A DNA stretch of 64,000 nt from Chitinophagaceae bacterium (lineage in GTDB: Bacteria; Bacteroidota; Bacteroidia; Chitinophagales; Chitinophagaceae): the NCBI GenBank assembly GCA_016706055.1, contig JADJKL010000004.1, positions 124,001-188,000 of the forward strand. Reading direction: 5' to 3'. The notes under the pieces are model-generated. The model did no database searches, was not told the DNA's origin, and saw nothing but the letters and a program-made list of their open reading frames with translations. Shown piece after piece: positions 18,491 to 28,065 of this stretch; positions within the stretch are counted from its first letter, which is position 1; every line of letters begins with the position of its first letter. A program made the translations under genes and the position numbers.

Positions 18491-19158
18491 ATGGAATTCG
18501 AAAAAATTCATAATAAGGGTCAGGCTCAGCTTTTTAAGAATCCTTACCTGGAAATGCTCACCAAAACTCATCCATTAGTTATTTGGGGAATGTACACTCC
18601 GGTAATGATCTATATGCTGTATTACAGCGGCACCATTGGATTTACAACCGGAAGAGTTACACTTATATTTTTAGCCGGAATGTTTTTCTGGACATTCTTC
18701 GAATATTTAGCACATCGTTTTTGTTTCATATGATAGCCAACAGCGGCAGGGCGAAAAAATTCATTTATACATTACATGGCAACCACCATCATTATCCAAG
18801 AGATAAGCAAAGGTTGTTTATGCCGCCGGTGCCGAGTTTAATTTTATCATCCGCCATTTTTGGTTTGATGTATTTGGCTATGAGGCAATATACATTTATG
18901 TTTTTCCCTGGATTTTTATTTGGTTATCTAATGTATGGCACTATGCATTATGCCATTCATGCCTGGAATCCGCCATTCAAATGGATGAAAGGACTTTGGA
19001 GAAATCATCACCTGCATCATTATAAAAATGAACACAATGGCTATGGCGTAAGCTCAACCATCTGGGATCATGCTTTTGGAACCATGTTCGATCTCAAAAA
19101 AGAAAAAGAAGATAAAGAGAAGGTGAAGGAGTTGATGTTTGAGAAGAAAGAGAAATAA
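18491..19158 (+). CDS. Fatty acid hydroxylase / sterol desaturase superfamily protein (split by frameshift)
   Basis: A di-iron membrane oxygenase of about 222 residues. The first piece, from 18491, ends in EYLAHRFCFI at 18733. Adding one T in the run near 18722-18728 continues FHMIANSGRAKKFIYTLHG and on to the end at 19158. Histidine clusters that bind the two irons are in place: HRF...H, HGNHHHYP and NHHLHHYKNEHNGYG. Four hydrophobic segments are visible. Relatives hydroxylate fatty acyl chains of sphingolipids or carotenoids; the substrate here is not known. Confidence 0.88.
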
Positions 19159-19309
19159 TGCCCTGTCCCCAAAAGGGGAATTTAGGAAGAATTATTCTTT
19201 ACGAATACATAAGGCAAATAATTATTTAGATTTTTATTTAGTCGGCTTCAGTTCCCTGATCATCGCCTGTTGTGTCACTCACTTGTACGTTCTGTAATTC
19301 TACTCATCA

Positions 19310-20344
19310 ATGAGAAATCCACTTTTGTATTTATTACTTGCTTCTATTGTATCATTCAGTGCCTGCAAAAACGATAAAAAGAAAGAACAAGAAACTCCTT
19401 CATTTCTATCATCCAAAGAAGTAGTTCGCCTCAATCAATTAATATATAAAGACAGTACAGCCCAAGCATTTGAAAAAGATGCCCCTGCATACGAAGTTGT
19501 TTTTTTGCCAAAAGCTATCAATGGTAACTATGCCATCATTGCAAAAAACAAAACCAGCGAACAGTATGCTCTTATCATCCGGGGTTCAGTCATTGCCTTC
19601 AGCAATGAGGGTTTTCAGAATTTCATCTTGCAGGACTTCAACATCTTCACCATCAAACCCTGGAACTATACTGATTCGGTGAAAGAAGCCTATATCAGCA
19701 ATGGTACTTGGATCGGTTTTCAGAATTTATTGCAGTGCAGAGATATAGCAACTGGCTTAAACATTAAAGAATTTGTAGAACAAAAAATTCCTGCTGGAGC
19801 TAGTATTGTTATTACAGGGCATAGCCTTGGTGGCAATTTAGCTTATCCGCTGGCTGGCTATTTAAAAAAAGAATTACCTGTTGGCAAAAAAGAAAATCTT
19901 CAACTCATAACATTCGGTGCAACTGCTGCTGGCAATGCAGCATTTGTGAAGGATTTGGATGAGAAATTTCCTACAGGGCATCGATTTATAACCGACTTAG
20001 ATATTGCAACTGTTTTCCCTGATATAGAACAGATAAACAAAATGGCAAAATTAACCGGGCTGGATACTGTGTTGCAACTTGGGAAAATAAATTTCAATGG
20101 AATCACTCAGAAACTGGATGTAGGTAATCTCTTAGATATTGCTGGTGAAATATTAGAACAAACGAACGTCATTAATAAAACCAATAAGTATGTGCAAAGT
20201 CAAAATCATATGCGGTTATTAACGCATAGAGAATTAGCATTGCCTTCTGCTCCATTGTCTGTCGAAGCAATTTTTAATAGGGCTTACCAGTTTCATAAAA
20301 TAGACATGTATGCAGAGTTGCTGGGAGTAGCGCCGATAGAATAG
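19310..20344 (+). CDS. Class 3 lipase family lipoprotein
   Basis: 344 residues. The N-terminal signal ends in lipobox FSAC (Cys at residue 19), so the protein is probably tethered to a membrane. The nucleophile elbow is GHSLGG with Ser172; QLITFGATAAGN downstream is the strand that follows it in class 3 lipases. A catalytic Asp candidate is in TDLDIATVFPD and a His candidate near the end (NHMRLL). It likely hydrolyses lipids or esters outside the cytoplasm. The 151-base gap upstream has a small TCCCC-AAAA-GGGGA hairpin (19166-19179) but no clear promoter. Confidence 0.83.
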   Translation: MRNPLLYLLLASIVSFSACKNDKKKEQETPSFLSSKEVVRLNQLIYKDSTAQAFEKDAPAYEVVFLPKAINGNYAIIAKNKTSEQYALIIRGSVIAFSNEGFQNFILQDFNIFTIKPWNYTDSVKEAYISNGTWIGFQNLLQCRDIATGLNIKEFVEQKIPAGASIVITGHSLGGNLAYPLAGYLKKELPVGKKENLQLITFGATAAGNAAFVKDLDEKFPTGHRFITDLDIATVFPDIEQINKMAKLTGLDTVLQLGKINFNGITQKLDVGNLLDIAGEILEQTNVINKTNKYVQSQNHMRLLTHRELALPSAPLSVEAIFNRAYQFHKIDMYAELLGVAPIE

Positions 20345-20361
20345 TATTTCTATCATAGTAA

Positions 20362-20688
20362 TTACCACTTTTCATTTTCATCAATAGCTCCATCGGTCTT
20401 AAATTTCTTCCTACTTTCAATTTTCTGTAATTGTCGTTCAATAATTAAATCAGCAATTAATCCAGCTGCATTCTCACCCTCTCTTTGTTCCAGAACATTT
20501 CGCATCTTATTTTCATTCACATCAATCCGGTAGAGATAGAAAACTAATTTTTCAAAATCATGATTGATAAGATGATTGATTTCCTCAGATAATTTTGAAT
20601 GCAATTCTTCATAGCTTAATGTTTCAGCCAGTTGTAAATCCAGCGAGGTATTAATTTCAGGAATCAAATTGGTGTTAATCGGTGACAT
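20362..20688 (-). CDS. Small conserved hypothetical protein
   Basis: 108 residues, acidic and helical, without signal or membrane segment (central part HLINHDFEKLVFYLYRIDVN). I know no function. It begins 9 bases after the end of the TIGR02757 gene in the same direction, so the two are probably cotranscribed. Codon use resembles its neighbours. Confidence 0.65.
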   Translation of the reverse strand: MSPINTNLIPEINTSLDLQLAETLSYEELHSKLSEEINHLINHDFEKLVFYLYRIDVNENKMRNVLEQREGENAAGLIADLIIERQLQKIESRKKFKTDGAIDENEKW

Positions 20689-20697
20689 CTTTGATAA

Positions 20698-21461
20698 TTA
20701 ATATTTTTCCATTACTCCCAATCCAAACAAAGCAAAATCATATTTCGCCGGATCAGAGCTATCCAAAGTTCGTAAGAATTCTGTTAACTCAACAGCAGCC
20801 TGCCAATCCGTTTGTTTTCTGGTAAGAATATTTAATCGTTTGGCCACTCTGGCTACATGTACGTCAATTGGGCAAATTAGTTCAGCTGGCGAAATTTTTT
20901 TCCAGATACCAAAATCAACACCTTTATTATCCTGCCGAACCATCCAACGCAAAAACATATTTAAACGTTTGCAACTCGATTTTCTTTCAGGAGTGGCAAT
21001 ATGTTTCTTCGTTCTATCAGGAACATGTTCTAAAGAGAAAAAATAATGATGAAACCCGGTCAGCATTTCCTCAACATTTTTCCATGCATACTAAATGCAG
21101 TTTCTAAACTCTTGTGCTTTGAATAATGAAATTTTAAAAAATCAATAAAGTAAAGCAAGTCAGTTGTATTAAAAGTCCGGTGCTTAAATGCTGAAACTGA
21201 TTTTAATTCTTTCACAGAATGTTTCAAACAAAAATCGTATGGAGCATTGTCCATTAGTTTCATCAATTCTTTCGATTTCTGGATAATTGTAGAACGATTT
21301 CCCCATGCAAAAATGGCTGCAAAGAAAGCTGCAATTTCTATATCCTGTTTTTTAGCAAAAAGGTGTGGAATACAAATCGGATCGTTTGCAATAAAAGTTG
21401 GTTGGTTGTATAACTCAACCTTCTTATTTAAAAAGTCTTTTAAGGAAAACGTTGTTGTCAT
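20698..21461 (-). CDS. TIGR02757/DUF2400 family protein (split by frameshift)
   Basis: About 254 residues when rejoined. The first piece (21461 down) contains DFLNKKVELYNQPTFIANDP and FAWGNRSTIIQKS and runs out at 21060. Adding one A in the AAAAA run at about 21076-21080 (HGKNVEEMLTGFHHYF) joins it to the second piece, with CKRLNMFLRWMVRQDNKGVD and the DVHVARVAKRL helix. The C-terminal half resembles a helix-hairpin-helix DNA-glycosylase-like fold. The biological role is unknown. Confidence 0.87.
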
Positions 21462-21473
21462 TCGCTATCCGCA

Positions 21474-21620
21474 TCAAATAGGGTTTCTTCCCTGTATAAT
21501 GCGTAATATAATGGCAATAATAGCGATTACTAATAGAACATGAATAAGTCCGCCTGCGGAGAAAACAAAAAAGCCAAGTAACCAGCCGATAATGAGAATT
21601 ACTGCAATGAGATAAAGCAT
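21474..21620 (-). CDS. Small lmo0937-family membrane protein
   Basis: 48 residues from the ATG at 21620 (MLYLIAVILIIGWLLGFFVF). It has two hydrophobic helices separated by SAGGLIH, with a short polar end QGRNPI. This matches the widespread lmo0937-type tiny membrane proteins, often stress-induced. The longer open frame up to 21752 adds sequence unlike the family and would run into the upstream region, so I prefer the short form. Confidence 0.75.
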   Translation of the reverse strand: MLYLIAVILIIGWLLGFFVFSAGGLIHVLLVIAIIAIILRIIQGRNPI

Positions 21621-21755
21621 AAAATTGGTTTTAAGATGATCTAATTCTAATAAATCTTTTTCTTCAAACCTATTATTGCCAATTTTATGCCAGTATGAAA
21701 TAAATAAATAAGCAACTGTGGTTTCGGCTGAAAGACAGTTGCTTAGTACCAAAAT

Positions 21756-22406
21756 TTATTTCGGTATTACCGCACCACTTCCTGAAATAGTAGAAGTAAT
21801 TACAGGAGTACCATGATAGTATACATTTCCACTCCCGGTAATTTTTACTTTCAAATTTGTTGTAGCCGTAATTTCAGTACTACCGCTTCCAGTTATTTCT
21901 GATTCAGCTTTATCCGCTACCATATTTATTGCATAAATATTTCCACTCCCGGTAATTGTTGAATTAAAATTCTGCGTTGTTCCACTACTGAAATTAATAT
22001 TACCGCTACCAGCTATGTACGCATTGAAATCAGTATTACCAGCAAATACTCCAGAGCTGCTGATGTTACCCGAACCATGAAGGCTAAGACTGGTTAAAGT
22101 AGGCATTGTAATTAATACCTGTATATTATCGTTTTTTACATTCACATTGTTTTTATAACCCACTTCTAACACATTGTTTACAATTTTGGTTTCATAGTAT
22201 GGAATAAGGTTGCTAGATCCTTTTACTTCTACTTTAAAAGCAGCTCCTTGCGTTATTAATACCGCCGAACTTCCAGAAGCTTTTATACCGGTAAAATTGC
22301 TTTGATTTCTCGATTCAGTAACTACAGTACCGTTACCGTTTATTCTTTCTTTGCTACAGGCAAATAACACAAATGCCAGGGTTACAATTACAAATACTCT
22401 TTTCAT
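21756..22406 (-). CDS. Head-GIN-domain (DUF2807) adhesin-like lipoprotein
   Basis: 216 residues with lipobox LFAC. The mature part is a beta-solenoid marked by repeated GSGN/GSGS turns (HGSGNISSSG, AGSGNINFSSG, TGSGNIYAI, TGSGSTEITA, TGSGNVYYHG, SGSGAVIPK). Bacteroidota have many such DUF2807 proteins, presumed to be cell-surface or periplasmic; none of the functions is certain. A -7 box (TATTTTTG on the minus strand, 22456-22463) lies about 50 bases upstream. Confidence 0.87.
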   Translation of the reverse strand: MKRVFVIVTLAFVLFACSKERINGNGTVVTESRNQSNFTGIKASGSSAVLITQGAAFKVEVKGSSNLIPYYETKIVNNVLEVGYKNNVNVKNDNIQVLITMPTLTSLSLHGSGNISSSGVFAGNTDFNAYIAGSGNINFSSGTTQNFNSTITGSGNIYAINMVADKAESEITGSGSTEITATTNLKVKITGSGNVYYHGTPVITSTISGSGAVIPK

Positions 22407-22455
22407 GATAAGTTGTTTAAATAATTTTAGTGATTAATTTATTTCTAAAACTGTT

Positions 22456-22463
22456 CAAAAATA
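22456..22463 (-). promoter_or_regulatory. -7 element (TATTTTTG) for the GIN-domain gene
   Basis: An exact TAnnTTTG match on the minus strand, 50 bases before the ATG at 22406. The rest of the gap to 22580 shows nothing else. Confidence 0.5.
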
Positions 22464-22580
22464 GCACCGGTTAAAAGCGGTATTGTAGTCAAACGGGAAG
22501 TTTACAGCCTGAATAACCAAATAAATAAGTTGAACTGTAGAAATAAGGCATCGAAAAATGCGAAGATTATTGATAGGGAA

Positions 22581-23510
22581 CTATTTATTCAGCCATTCTT
22601 TAAAAACAGGAGCTCTTTTTTGACTGATTATTACATCTTCTTCATTTTCTGGGAAAAGATGTAGTGCCAGTTTCCCATTTTCTTCATTAGTAAAAAAACG
22701 GCAGGCATTAAGGTTGATGATGAATTGACGGTTGGCTCGAAAAAATAAAGACTCTTCCAGTATACTTACTAACTCATCTAATGAATGATTAAGGAGATAG
22801 GTGTCAGACTGAAAGGTCCTTAATGTAGTGTAATTGCCGCTCTTATAAAAGAAGGCAATGGTTTCAACAGGTATGGGGATATTTTTATTGCCAGCTACAG
22901 CAATAAGAATTTTAAGCTTGGTTGTAGTTGCGTTTGCTGAAAAGTCATTCTCGTCAGCAGGTTCTTCAGTATTGATTGTTGTTGATGAAGCATGAATTGA
23001 CTCGTCACCTGTTATTACATTTTGAAATGTAAAAAGCTGCTCTTGTAAATTTTCAAGCTCTTTCTTTTGCGTTTTGTTTTCCCGGTAAAAATAGTAGCCA
23101 ACATATAGTAGGTTCCAAAAAACAATGAATAAAATTGAAATAGGAAATTCAGTAGTAAAAAAAGTTACTTCGGTTTTGCTAAAACCAAGCAAAACTATAA
23201 GATAAGTATACATATAGGCCAACACAAATACAGCAACAATAATAACACCTGCAATCAGTTGATATATTAGTCTTGTCGCCAGAAATTTATTCCAGGAGTA
23301 ATGTATATCAAGGTATGCTGTAATGATATTAATATAACTGGTAACGATAAAAGTAAGAACAAATCCAGAAAGAGTATCCTGGATAAAATATTTTCCATTG
23401 ATGATGTCGCTAATTGAATCGCTACCAATAAAAACAAAAAAGAAAGCTAATACAATGGATGTAATGAACCGCACCCAAAAATCTCGGTATGGAGCAAATC
23501 CTGCATTCAT
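22581..23510 (-). CDS. Membrane-bound LytTR-type DNA-binding regulator
   Basis: 309 residues. Four membrane segments fill about residues 14-150, a short coiled coil follows (RENKTQKKELENLQEQLFTF), then a linker, and a C-terminal LytTR DNA-binding domain from about residue 205 (IPIPVETIAFFYKSGNYTTL, then HSLDELVSIL and FFRANRQFIINLNACR). There is no response-regulator receiver domain, so the membrane part itself may sense a signal. It starts 6 bases after the stop of the metB-type gene, so both are likely on one mRNA. The PepSY-like gene at 24964 on the other side of metB is a candidate target (see findings). Confidence 0.88.
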   Translation of the reverse strand: MNAGFAPYRDFWVRFITSIVLAFFFVFIGSDSISDIINGKYFIQDTLSGFVLTFIVTSYINIITAYLDIHYSWNKFLATRLIYQLIAGVIIVAVFVLAYMYTYLIVLLGFSKTEVTFFTTEFPISILFIVFWNLLYVGYYFYRENKTQKKELENLQEQLFTFQNVITGDESIHASSTTINTEEPADENDFSANATTTKLKILIAVAGNKNIPIPVETIAFFYKSGNYTTLRTFQSDTYLLNHSLDELVSILEESLFFRANRQFIINLNACRFFTNEENGKLALHLFPENEEDVIISQKRAPVFKEWLNK

Positions 23511-23516
23511 ATATTA

Positions 23517-24656
23517 TCAGCCAATTGCTTTATTCAAATCATCAATAAGATCTTCAGCATCTTCAATACCTACACTTAATCTAATCAATGAATCGTTTAA
23601 TCCATTTTTAATTCTTTCTTCTCTTGGAATGGAAGCATGTGTCATACTTGCAGGATGATTAATTAAAGATTCAACACCTCCTAGGCTTTCTGCCAAAGAA
23701 AATAAATGAGTAGATGATAACACTCTGTTAGCTTCTTCCACACTGTCGTTCTTTAATTCAAAAGAAATCATACCGCCGAAATCGGTCATTTGTTTTTTGG
23801 CAACAGCATGTCCGGGATGATCTTCAAAGCCTGGCCAATAAACTTTTGCTACTTTTGGATTGTTTTGTAACCAGTTTGCAATAAGTTTCCCATTTTCACA
23901 ATGAGCTTTCATTCTTACACCCAAAGTTTTTATTCCACGCAATACTAAAAAACAGTCCATCGGTCCCGGCACAGCACCACAGCTTTTTTGAATGAAATAT
24001 AATCTTTCTCTTAGTTCCGCATCATTCATCATCAATGCTCCTTGTATTACATCACTGTGCCCTCCAAGATATTTTGTTGCAGAATGCATTATGATATCAG
24101 CACCCAAATCAAGTGGATTTTGCAGCGCAGGGGAAGCAAAAGTATTATCTACAGCCAATAGAATATTCTTCGACTTTGTAATAGCAGCTACTGCTGCAAT
24201 GTCTGTAATATTCATCAATGGATTGGTTGGTGTTTCTATCCAAACCAATTTTGTTTTATTGGTAACTGCAGATTCTATGTTTGACGCATTTGTTGTGTCT
24301 ACATATTTAAATACAATGCCAAACCGCTCAAACACTTTAGTAAATAAACGGTAAGTGCCGCCATACATATCATTGGCACAGATTACTTCATCACCCGGAG
24401 CTAATAATTTTATTACAGCGTCAGTAGCGGCTACTCCACTGCTAAATGCTAATCCGAATTTTCCATTTTCTAAAATGGCAAATGCATCTTCTAATGCTTT
24501 ACGGGTAGGATTCTGGCTGCGGGCATACTCATAACCTTTATTTTTTCCCGGAGCTTCTTGTACATAAGTAGAAGTTTGAAAAATCGGAGTCATAATAGCA
24601 CCTGTGGAAGGATCTGGCTCTGCGCCTGCATGTATATAAGTTGTGGCTCTTTTCAT
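23517..24656 (-). CDS. Cystathionine gamma-synthase/lyase-type PLP enzyme
   Basis: 379 residues of the Cys/Met-metabolism PLP family. Motifs present are GYEYARSQNPTR, the PLP-ring stacking AFSSGVAATDA, ANDMYGGTYRLF, the Asp in DNTFASP and the Schiff-base Lys in SATKYLGGHSD. The C-terminus contains ESLGGVESLINHPASMTHA. It could be a cystathionine gamma-synthase, gamma-lyase or beta-lyase; sequence alone does not decide, so I give no symbol. It is first in a two-gene transcript with the LytTR regulator. Confidence 0.9.
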   Translation of the reverse strand: MKRATTYIHAGAEPDPSTGAIMTPIFQTSTYVQEAPGKNKGYEYARSQNPTRKALEDAFAILENGKFGLAFSSGVAATDAVIKLLAPGDEVICANDMYGGTYRLFTKVFERFGIVFKYVDTTNASNIESAVTNKTKLVWIETPTNPLMNITDIAAVAAITKSKNILLAVDNTFASPALQNPLDLGADIIMHSATKYLGGHSDVIQGALMMNDAELRERLYFIQKSCGAVPGPMDCFLVLRGIKTLGVRMKAHCENGKLIANWLQNNPKVAKVYWPGFEDHPGHAVAKKQMTDFGGMISFELKNDSVEEANRVLSSTHLFSLAESLGGVESLINHPASMTHASIPREERIKNGLNDSLIRLSVGIEDAEDLIDDLNKAIG

Positions 24657-24703
24657 TTTTTTTGAATTGATATTATGAATTTAAAGATGTTTATGAGAAT
24701 TGG

Positions 24704-24711
24704 CAAAGTAA
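24704..24711 (-). promoter_or_regulatory. -7-like element (TTACTTTG) for the metB-type gene
   Basis: One mismatch from TAnnTTTG on the minus strand. The leader to the ATG at 24656 would be about 45 bases, too short for a large riboswitch. Confidence 0.45.
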
Positions 24712-24803
24712 CGGCATTTTTAATAACCGCTCATCAAGCTGGCGAATGGCTTTAACAGTTGCTTATAATTTGATTTTCACTACCAGTAATTAATGGTTCA
24801 GTT

Positions 24804-24835
24804 TGCTGATTTCACTTTACGTCCTGCTGATTTCA
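24804..24835. promoter_or_regulatory. Two direct repeats of TGCTGATTTCA, 21 bp apart
   Basis: The copies are at 24804-24814 and 24825-24835 and identical over 11 bases. Start-to-start spacing is 21 bp, two helical turns, as for regulators that bind as side-by-side monomers on one face (LytTR proteins do so). The rest of the 307-base gap 24657-24963 holds only the two promoters and a TGTTAA half-site. Confidence 0.5.
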
Positions 24836-24857
24836 TTTTTTTCGTTTGTATTCCATC

Positions 24858-24929
24858 TGTTAAGTCAATCTTGTGTTCGCCTTTTATCATGCCTATCCTT
24901 GACTTGTGTATGTGCTTAGAATAACTTGT
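24858..24929 (+). promoter_or_regulatory. TGTTAA half-site and promoter of the first PepSY-like gene
   Basis: The gene at 24964 has TCTGTTAAG at 24856-24864, a TTG at 24899-24901 and, 20 bases later, TAACTTGT at 24922-24929 (near TAnnTTTG). The half-site lies 64 bases before the -7 box, as in the other two PepSY-like genes. Confidence 0.45.
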
Positions 24930-24963
24930 AGTCAATCTATTTGTTCACTTAAAAACTTTAGCC

Positions 24964-25416
24964 ATGAAAAAATTATTAATTCTAGTCGTAGTTATTTGTT
25001 CTTCTGTCAACCTGATGGCACATTCCGGAACTGAAATAAACGAGAAAGTAAAAGCATCTTTTAAAGCAACATTTCCTGATGCCAGCGATGTTAAATGGCA
25101 TGAGACTGGGAATACTTACTTGGTGCGTTTTCTCAGAAATGGTATTGATACCAGAGTAGAGTATGACATCGAAGGGTTTATATTAAGAACAACCCGTTAT
25201 TATGACCAAAAAAGTTTGCCTGCTTTTTTATTATCGAAGCTTAACAAAAAGTTTAGCGATAAAAAAATCCATTTGATTACTGAAGTTACTAATGAAGAAG
25301 GAATGGAATATTATATTTCTCTTTATGACCAGAAGAAATGGTATATGGTAAAAGCATCTTCAAACGGATCATTGGAAGTGTATGATAAATATAATAGACA
25401 ACAAGAAGTAAATTAG
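24964..25416 (+). CDS. PepSY-like secreted protein, copy 1
   Basis: 150 residues. A signal peptide ends near LMAHSG. The mature part starts with a helix (EINEKVKASFKATFPDASDVKW) followed by antiparallel strands (YLVRFLRNGIDTRVEYDIEG, RTTRYY), then a second copy of the same layout (LPAFLLSKLNKKFSDKKIHL). This is the PepSY-like / beta-lactamase-inhibitor-like fold common in Bacteroidota periplasmic proteins. The function is unknown. Two relatives lie at 31969 and 32622. A strong terminator follows directly. Confidence 0.82.
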   Translation: MKKLLILVVVICSSVNLMAHSGTEINEKVKASFKATFPDASDVKWHETGNTYLVRFLRNGIDTRVEYDIEGFILRTTRYYDQKSLPAFLLSKLNKKFSDKKIHLITEVTNEEGMEYYISLYDQKKWYMVKASSNGSLEVYDKYNRQQEVN

Positions 25417-25433
25417 CGAGAGGTAGTTTTATT

Positions 25434-25475
25434 AAGTCTGGGTACATGATATGGCTATGTGCCCAGACTTTTTTT
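25434..25475 (+). terminator. Rho-independent terminator after PepSY-like copy 1
   Basis: Arms AAGTCTGGG (25434-25442) and CCCAGACTT (25462-25470), followed by a T run. Confidence 0.9.
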
Positions 25476-25491
25476 GAATAATAAAACAGAC

Positions 25492-27371
25492 TCAAAGAAA
25501 TAAACTTGCAGCAGAAAGATATCGCCAATCGTACCCATTGGTCGCATTAGCACTATGCGGTGTATTCCCTTTCTTTAAAATTTCAGGCTTTAAAATATTT
25601 TTTGTTACCAAAGTTTGCTTTGCTGTAAAAATATATTCTTGTAATTTTATTCTCCATCCAATTTTTTGCGGAGGTTCAAAACCAACTTTATCCTTTCTCC
25701 ACACTATTGATTCAGGCAAACTACTTTTCATGGTTTCTCTTAATATCCATTTAGTCCAGCCGTTCCGTATTTTAAAATGTGCAGGCAAACTGAATATGAA
25801 TTCAACCAATTCATGCGAAAGAAAGGGAGCCTTACTTCCCTACCATGTGCCATGGAATTCCTGTCTGCATATTTTAATAGTTCTTCAAGGCCATGAACAC
25901 AAGTATTGAAGTGTAAAGCATTGTTTAATGTAAACCTTTCTGGAAGTGCATAATAAGCTTCTTTACTTTGCTGTTGTACAAATTCTTTGGTGAGGTCTTC
26001 GTGTTTGATTGCATTCAATAAGTACCTGTTTTCTAAAACAATTGTGGCAAAATCCGGAAAGTAAGATGCAATAATATTTTTGAAATCAAATGTTTCTGTA
26101 ATGCCTAAATCTTTTGCTGCTTTTATTTCTTTACTCCTTCTTAATTTTCTGTTTCGAAAAAGTTCCTGCCAATACCATTTATAGTATTTGTGATAACCAG
26201 CTAACGTTTCATCAGCACCTTGCCCATCCAACAACACTTTAATGCCTTGTTGTTTTGCCAACTCATACACTTTATATTGTGCATAAACACTTGCAGAACC
26301 AAATGGAGACTCCTGCTGGTAACATAATTTTTGCCAATCATTTACCAAATCATCACCAGAAACTGTAGTGATACAATGTTGTAGCTTGAATTGTTCCGCT
26401 ACCTGTTTTGCATAAGCCAATTCGTCTTTTTCGAATTCAGGAAAAGAAGCTGTAAAAGCTGTTAACGGAGAATTTGTAAATGAAGAAGCTATTGCAATGA
26501 TTGATGAACTGTCTAAACCCCCGCTTAACGATGTGCCGATGGCAACATCACTTCGTAACCTTCTTTTTACAGAAGTAGTAAGAAGATGGCTAAATTTTTC
26601 CAGTGCATCCGATTCCGAAATATGCTTATCCTGTTTTTCCGGATCAACATCCCAATATTTTTCAAGAGAAAGTTCATTTTTTCGTAATGAATATTTTAAG
26701 CAAGTGGCAGGTGGAAGCTTATGAATATTTTCAAAAAAAGTTTCACTTGGTTGATTGGGATTGTCAGTATATCCGATAGTGATGAAATTGAAAAGCATTT
26801 TTTGATTAGGAATACAACCAACACCGGCCGCCCACAATGCCTTCATTTCAGAGGCAAATAGAAATTCTTTTTCGTCAAAAAAATAGAAAAATGGTTTTTC
26901 ACCAAAGCGATCCCTTGCAGCAAATAATTCTTTTTCTTTCGAATCCCAGATGGCAAAAGCAAACATCCCATCAAAATAATCTACACATAAATCTTTCCAA
27001 AAATCGTACGCTGCAATAATTACTTCTGTATCAGTTTGCGAACGGAAAGTGTAACCATGTTTTGAAAGTTCTTCTTTTAATTCAATGTAATTATATATTT
27101 CGCCATTATGAACTATTGTGTAGCGGGGTGAATTCCCTTCATTATTATCTGAGAAATGCATGGGCTGGTGTCCTGCATTACTTAAATCAATGATGGAAAG
27201 CCGACGATGCCCAAGTGCAACAGATCCGTCTTCATTTATCCAAATGCCTTCGCCATCCGGGCCTCTGTGATGTAAAGCATTATTCATTAACTGAACTCGT
27301 TGTTTCAGTAGTGAATTATTATCCTCACTATTATTGATTCGGAAATTTAGTATGCCTGCAATTCCACACAT
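25492..27371 (-). CDS. asnB: Asparagine synthetase (glutamine-hydrolysing) (split by frameshift)
   Basis: It makes Asn from Asp, ATP and Gln. I start at the ATG at 27371, because the mature N-terminus must be MCGIAGIL with catalytic Cys2; the longer frame from 27407 would bury it. The glutaminase domain has RGPDGEG and NGEIYNYIEL; the synthetase domain has the PP-loop SGGLDSSSI. The frame breaks at about 25820-25828: the first part reads LPFFRMNWLNS, the other frame LPFLSHELVEFIFSLPAHF, so one T is missing. Rejoined length is about 626 residues, as expected. The C-terminal YLSAASLFL ends next to the terminator of the facing gene. Confidence 0.93.
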
Positions 27372-27428
27372 GCTGTAAATATCGAACTTATAAATCCGAT
27401 ATCCCAAAAAATGAGATGATGCTGATTA

Positions 27429-28054
27429 TTAGAATGAAATTGGCAGTCTGGCTTCTAGGTAATCCCATGCCATTACCAGTTCAGTAACGTTATTCTTTTC
27501 TTTGAAATACATAGTAAAGAATTCAAGCGAAGAGGTGGTAGTGGTAACAGGAATCTGAAAACGGGCAATATCCTGTGATGCATCGGGATGTAACCCCCAA
27601 CTATCTATATTGTTATTTAAAACAATTGTCCAGTTTTCTTTTCTGGAATACAGTAAAGTATATAGCGGCCAGCTTTTATTTTTTTATTCTGAATAGTAAC
27701 GCCTTTATAAAAATCGATTTCTGTTGCTTCGTTAGCACCAAGACGCCAAGGCTCATTATAATTTAATAAGTTTTGAAACAACCTTCTTCCGCCTAAATGA
27801 GGGCGGCTATAAATTACTCTAGCCTTGGGAAGTTCGGTAGTAGCTTTTGACATTTTCATTTGCGGATAATCAACCGGATAATAACTCATGTCCATTGGCG
27901 AAATATCCGTAGGGTCAAAAGGATTGATTGAATTGTCGGGTCTGATTGTTACAGTATCATCTTTATTTTTATCAGTTATAGTTGAATTGTCATTCCCGTT
28001 GTTACAGGAAACAGCCAGAACAGAAGCAAATAAAACCAGCAAAATGGTCTTCAT
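27429..28054 (-). CDS. DUF2911 lipoprotein, second copy (split by frameshift)
   Basis: About 208 residues once rejoined. Lipobox is AVSC. The DUF2911 core is visible: ARVIYSRPHLGGRRLF, EPWRLGANEATEIDF and KAGRYILYCIP. The frame then runs into KKTGQLF and a stop at 27617; adding one A (at about 27635-27640) gives EKENWTIVLNNNIDSWG and continues to ARLPISF at 27429, matching the other copy. The fold's role is unknown. It begins 12 bases after the end of the first copy. Confidence 0.85.
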
Positions 28055-28065
28055 ATAAATAAGTA

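Noticed and set aside
21756..22406. GSGN repeats in the GIN-domain gene as a tandem DNA repeat
   Set aside because: The repetition is in the protein (beta-solenoid turns) and the DNA is only loosely repetitive.
24657..24756. SAM-type riboswitch before the metB-type gene
   Set aside because: The -7-like box leaves a leader of about 45 bases, too short, and no conserved core is seen.
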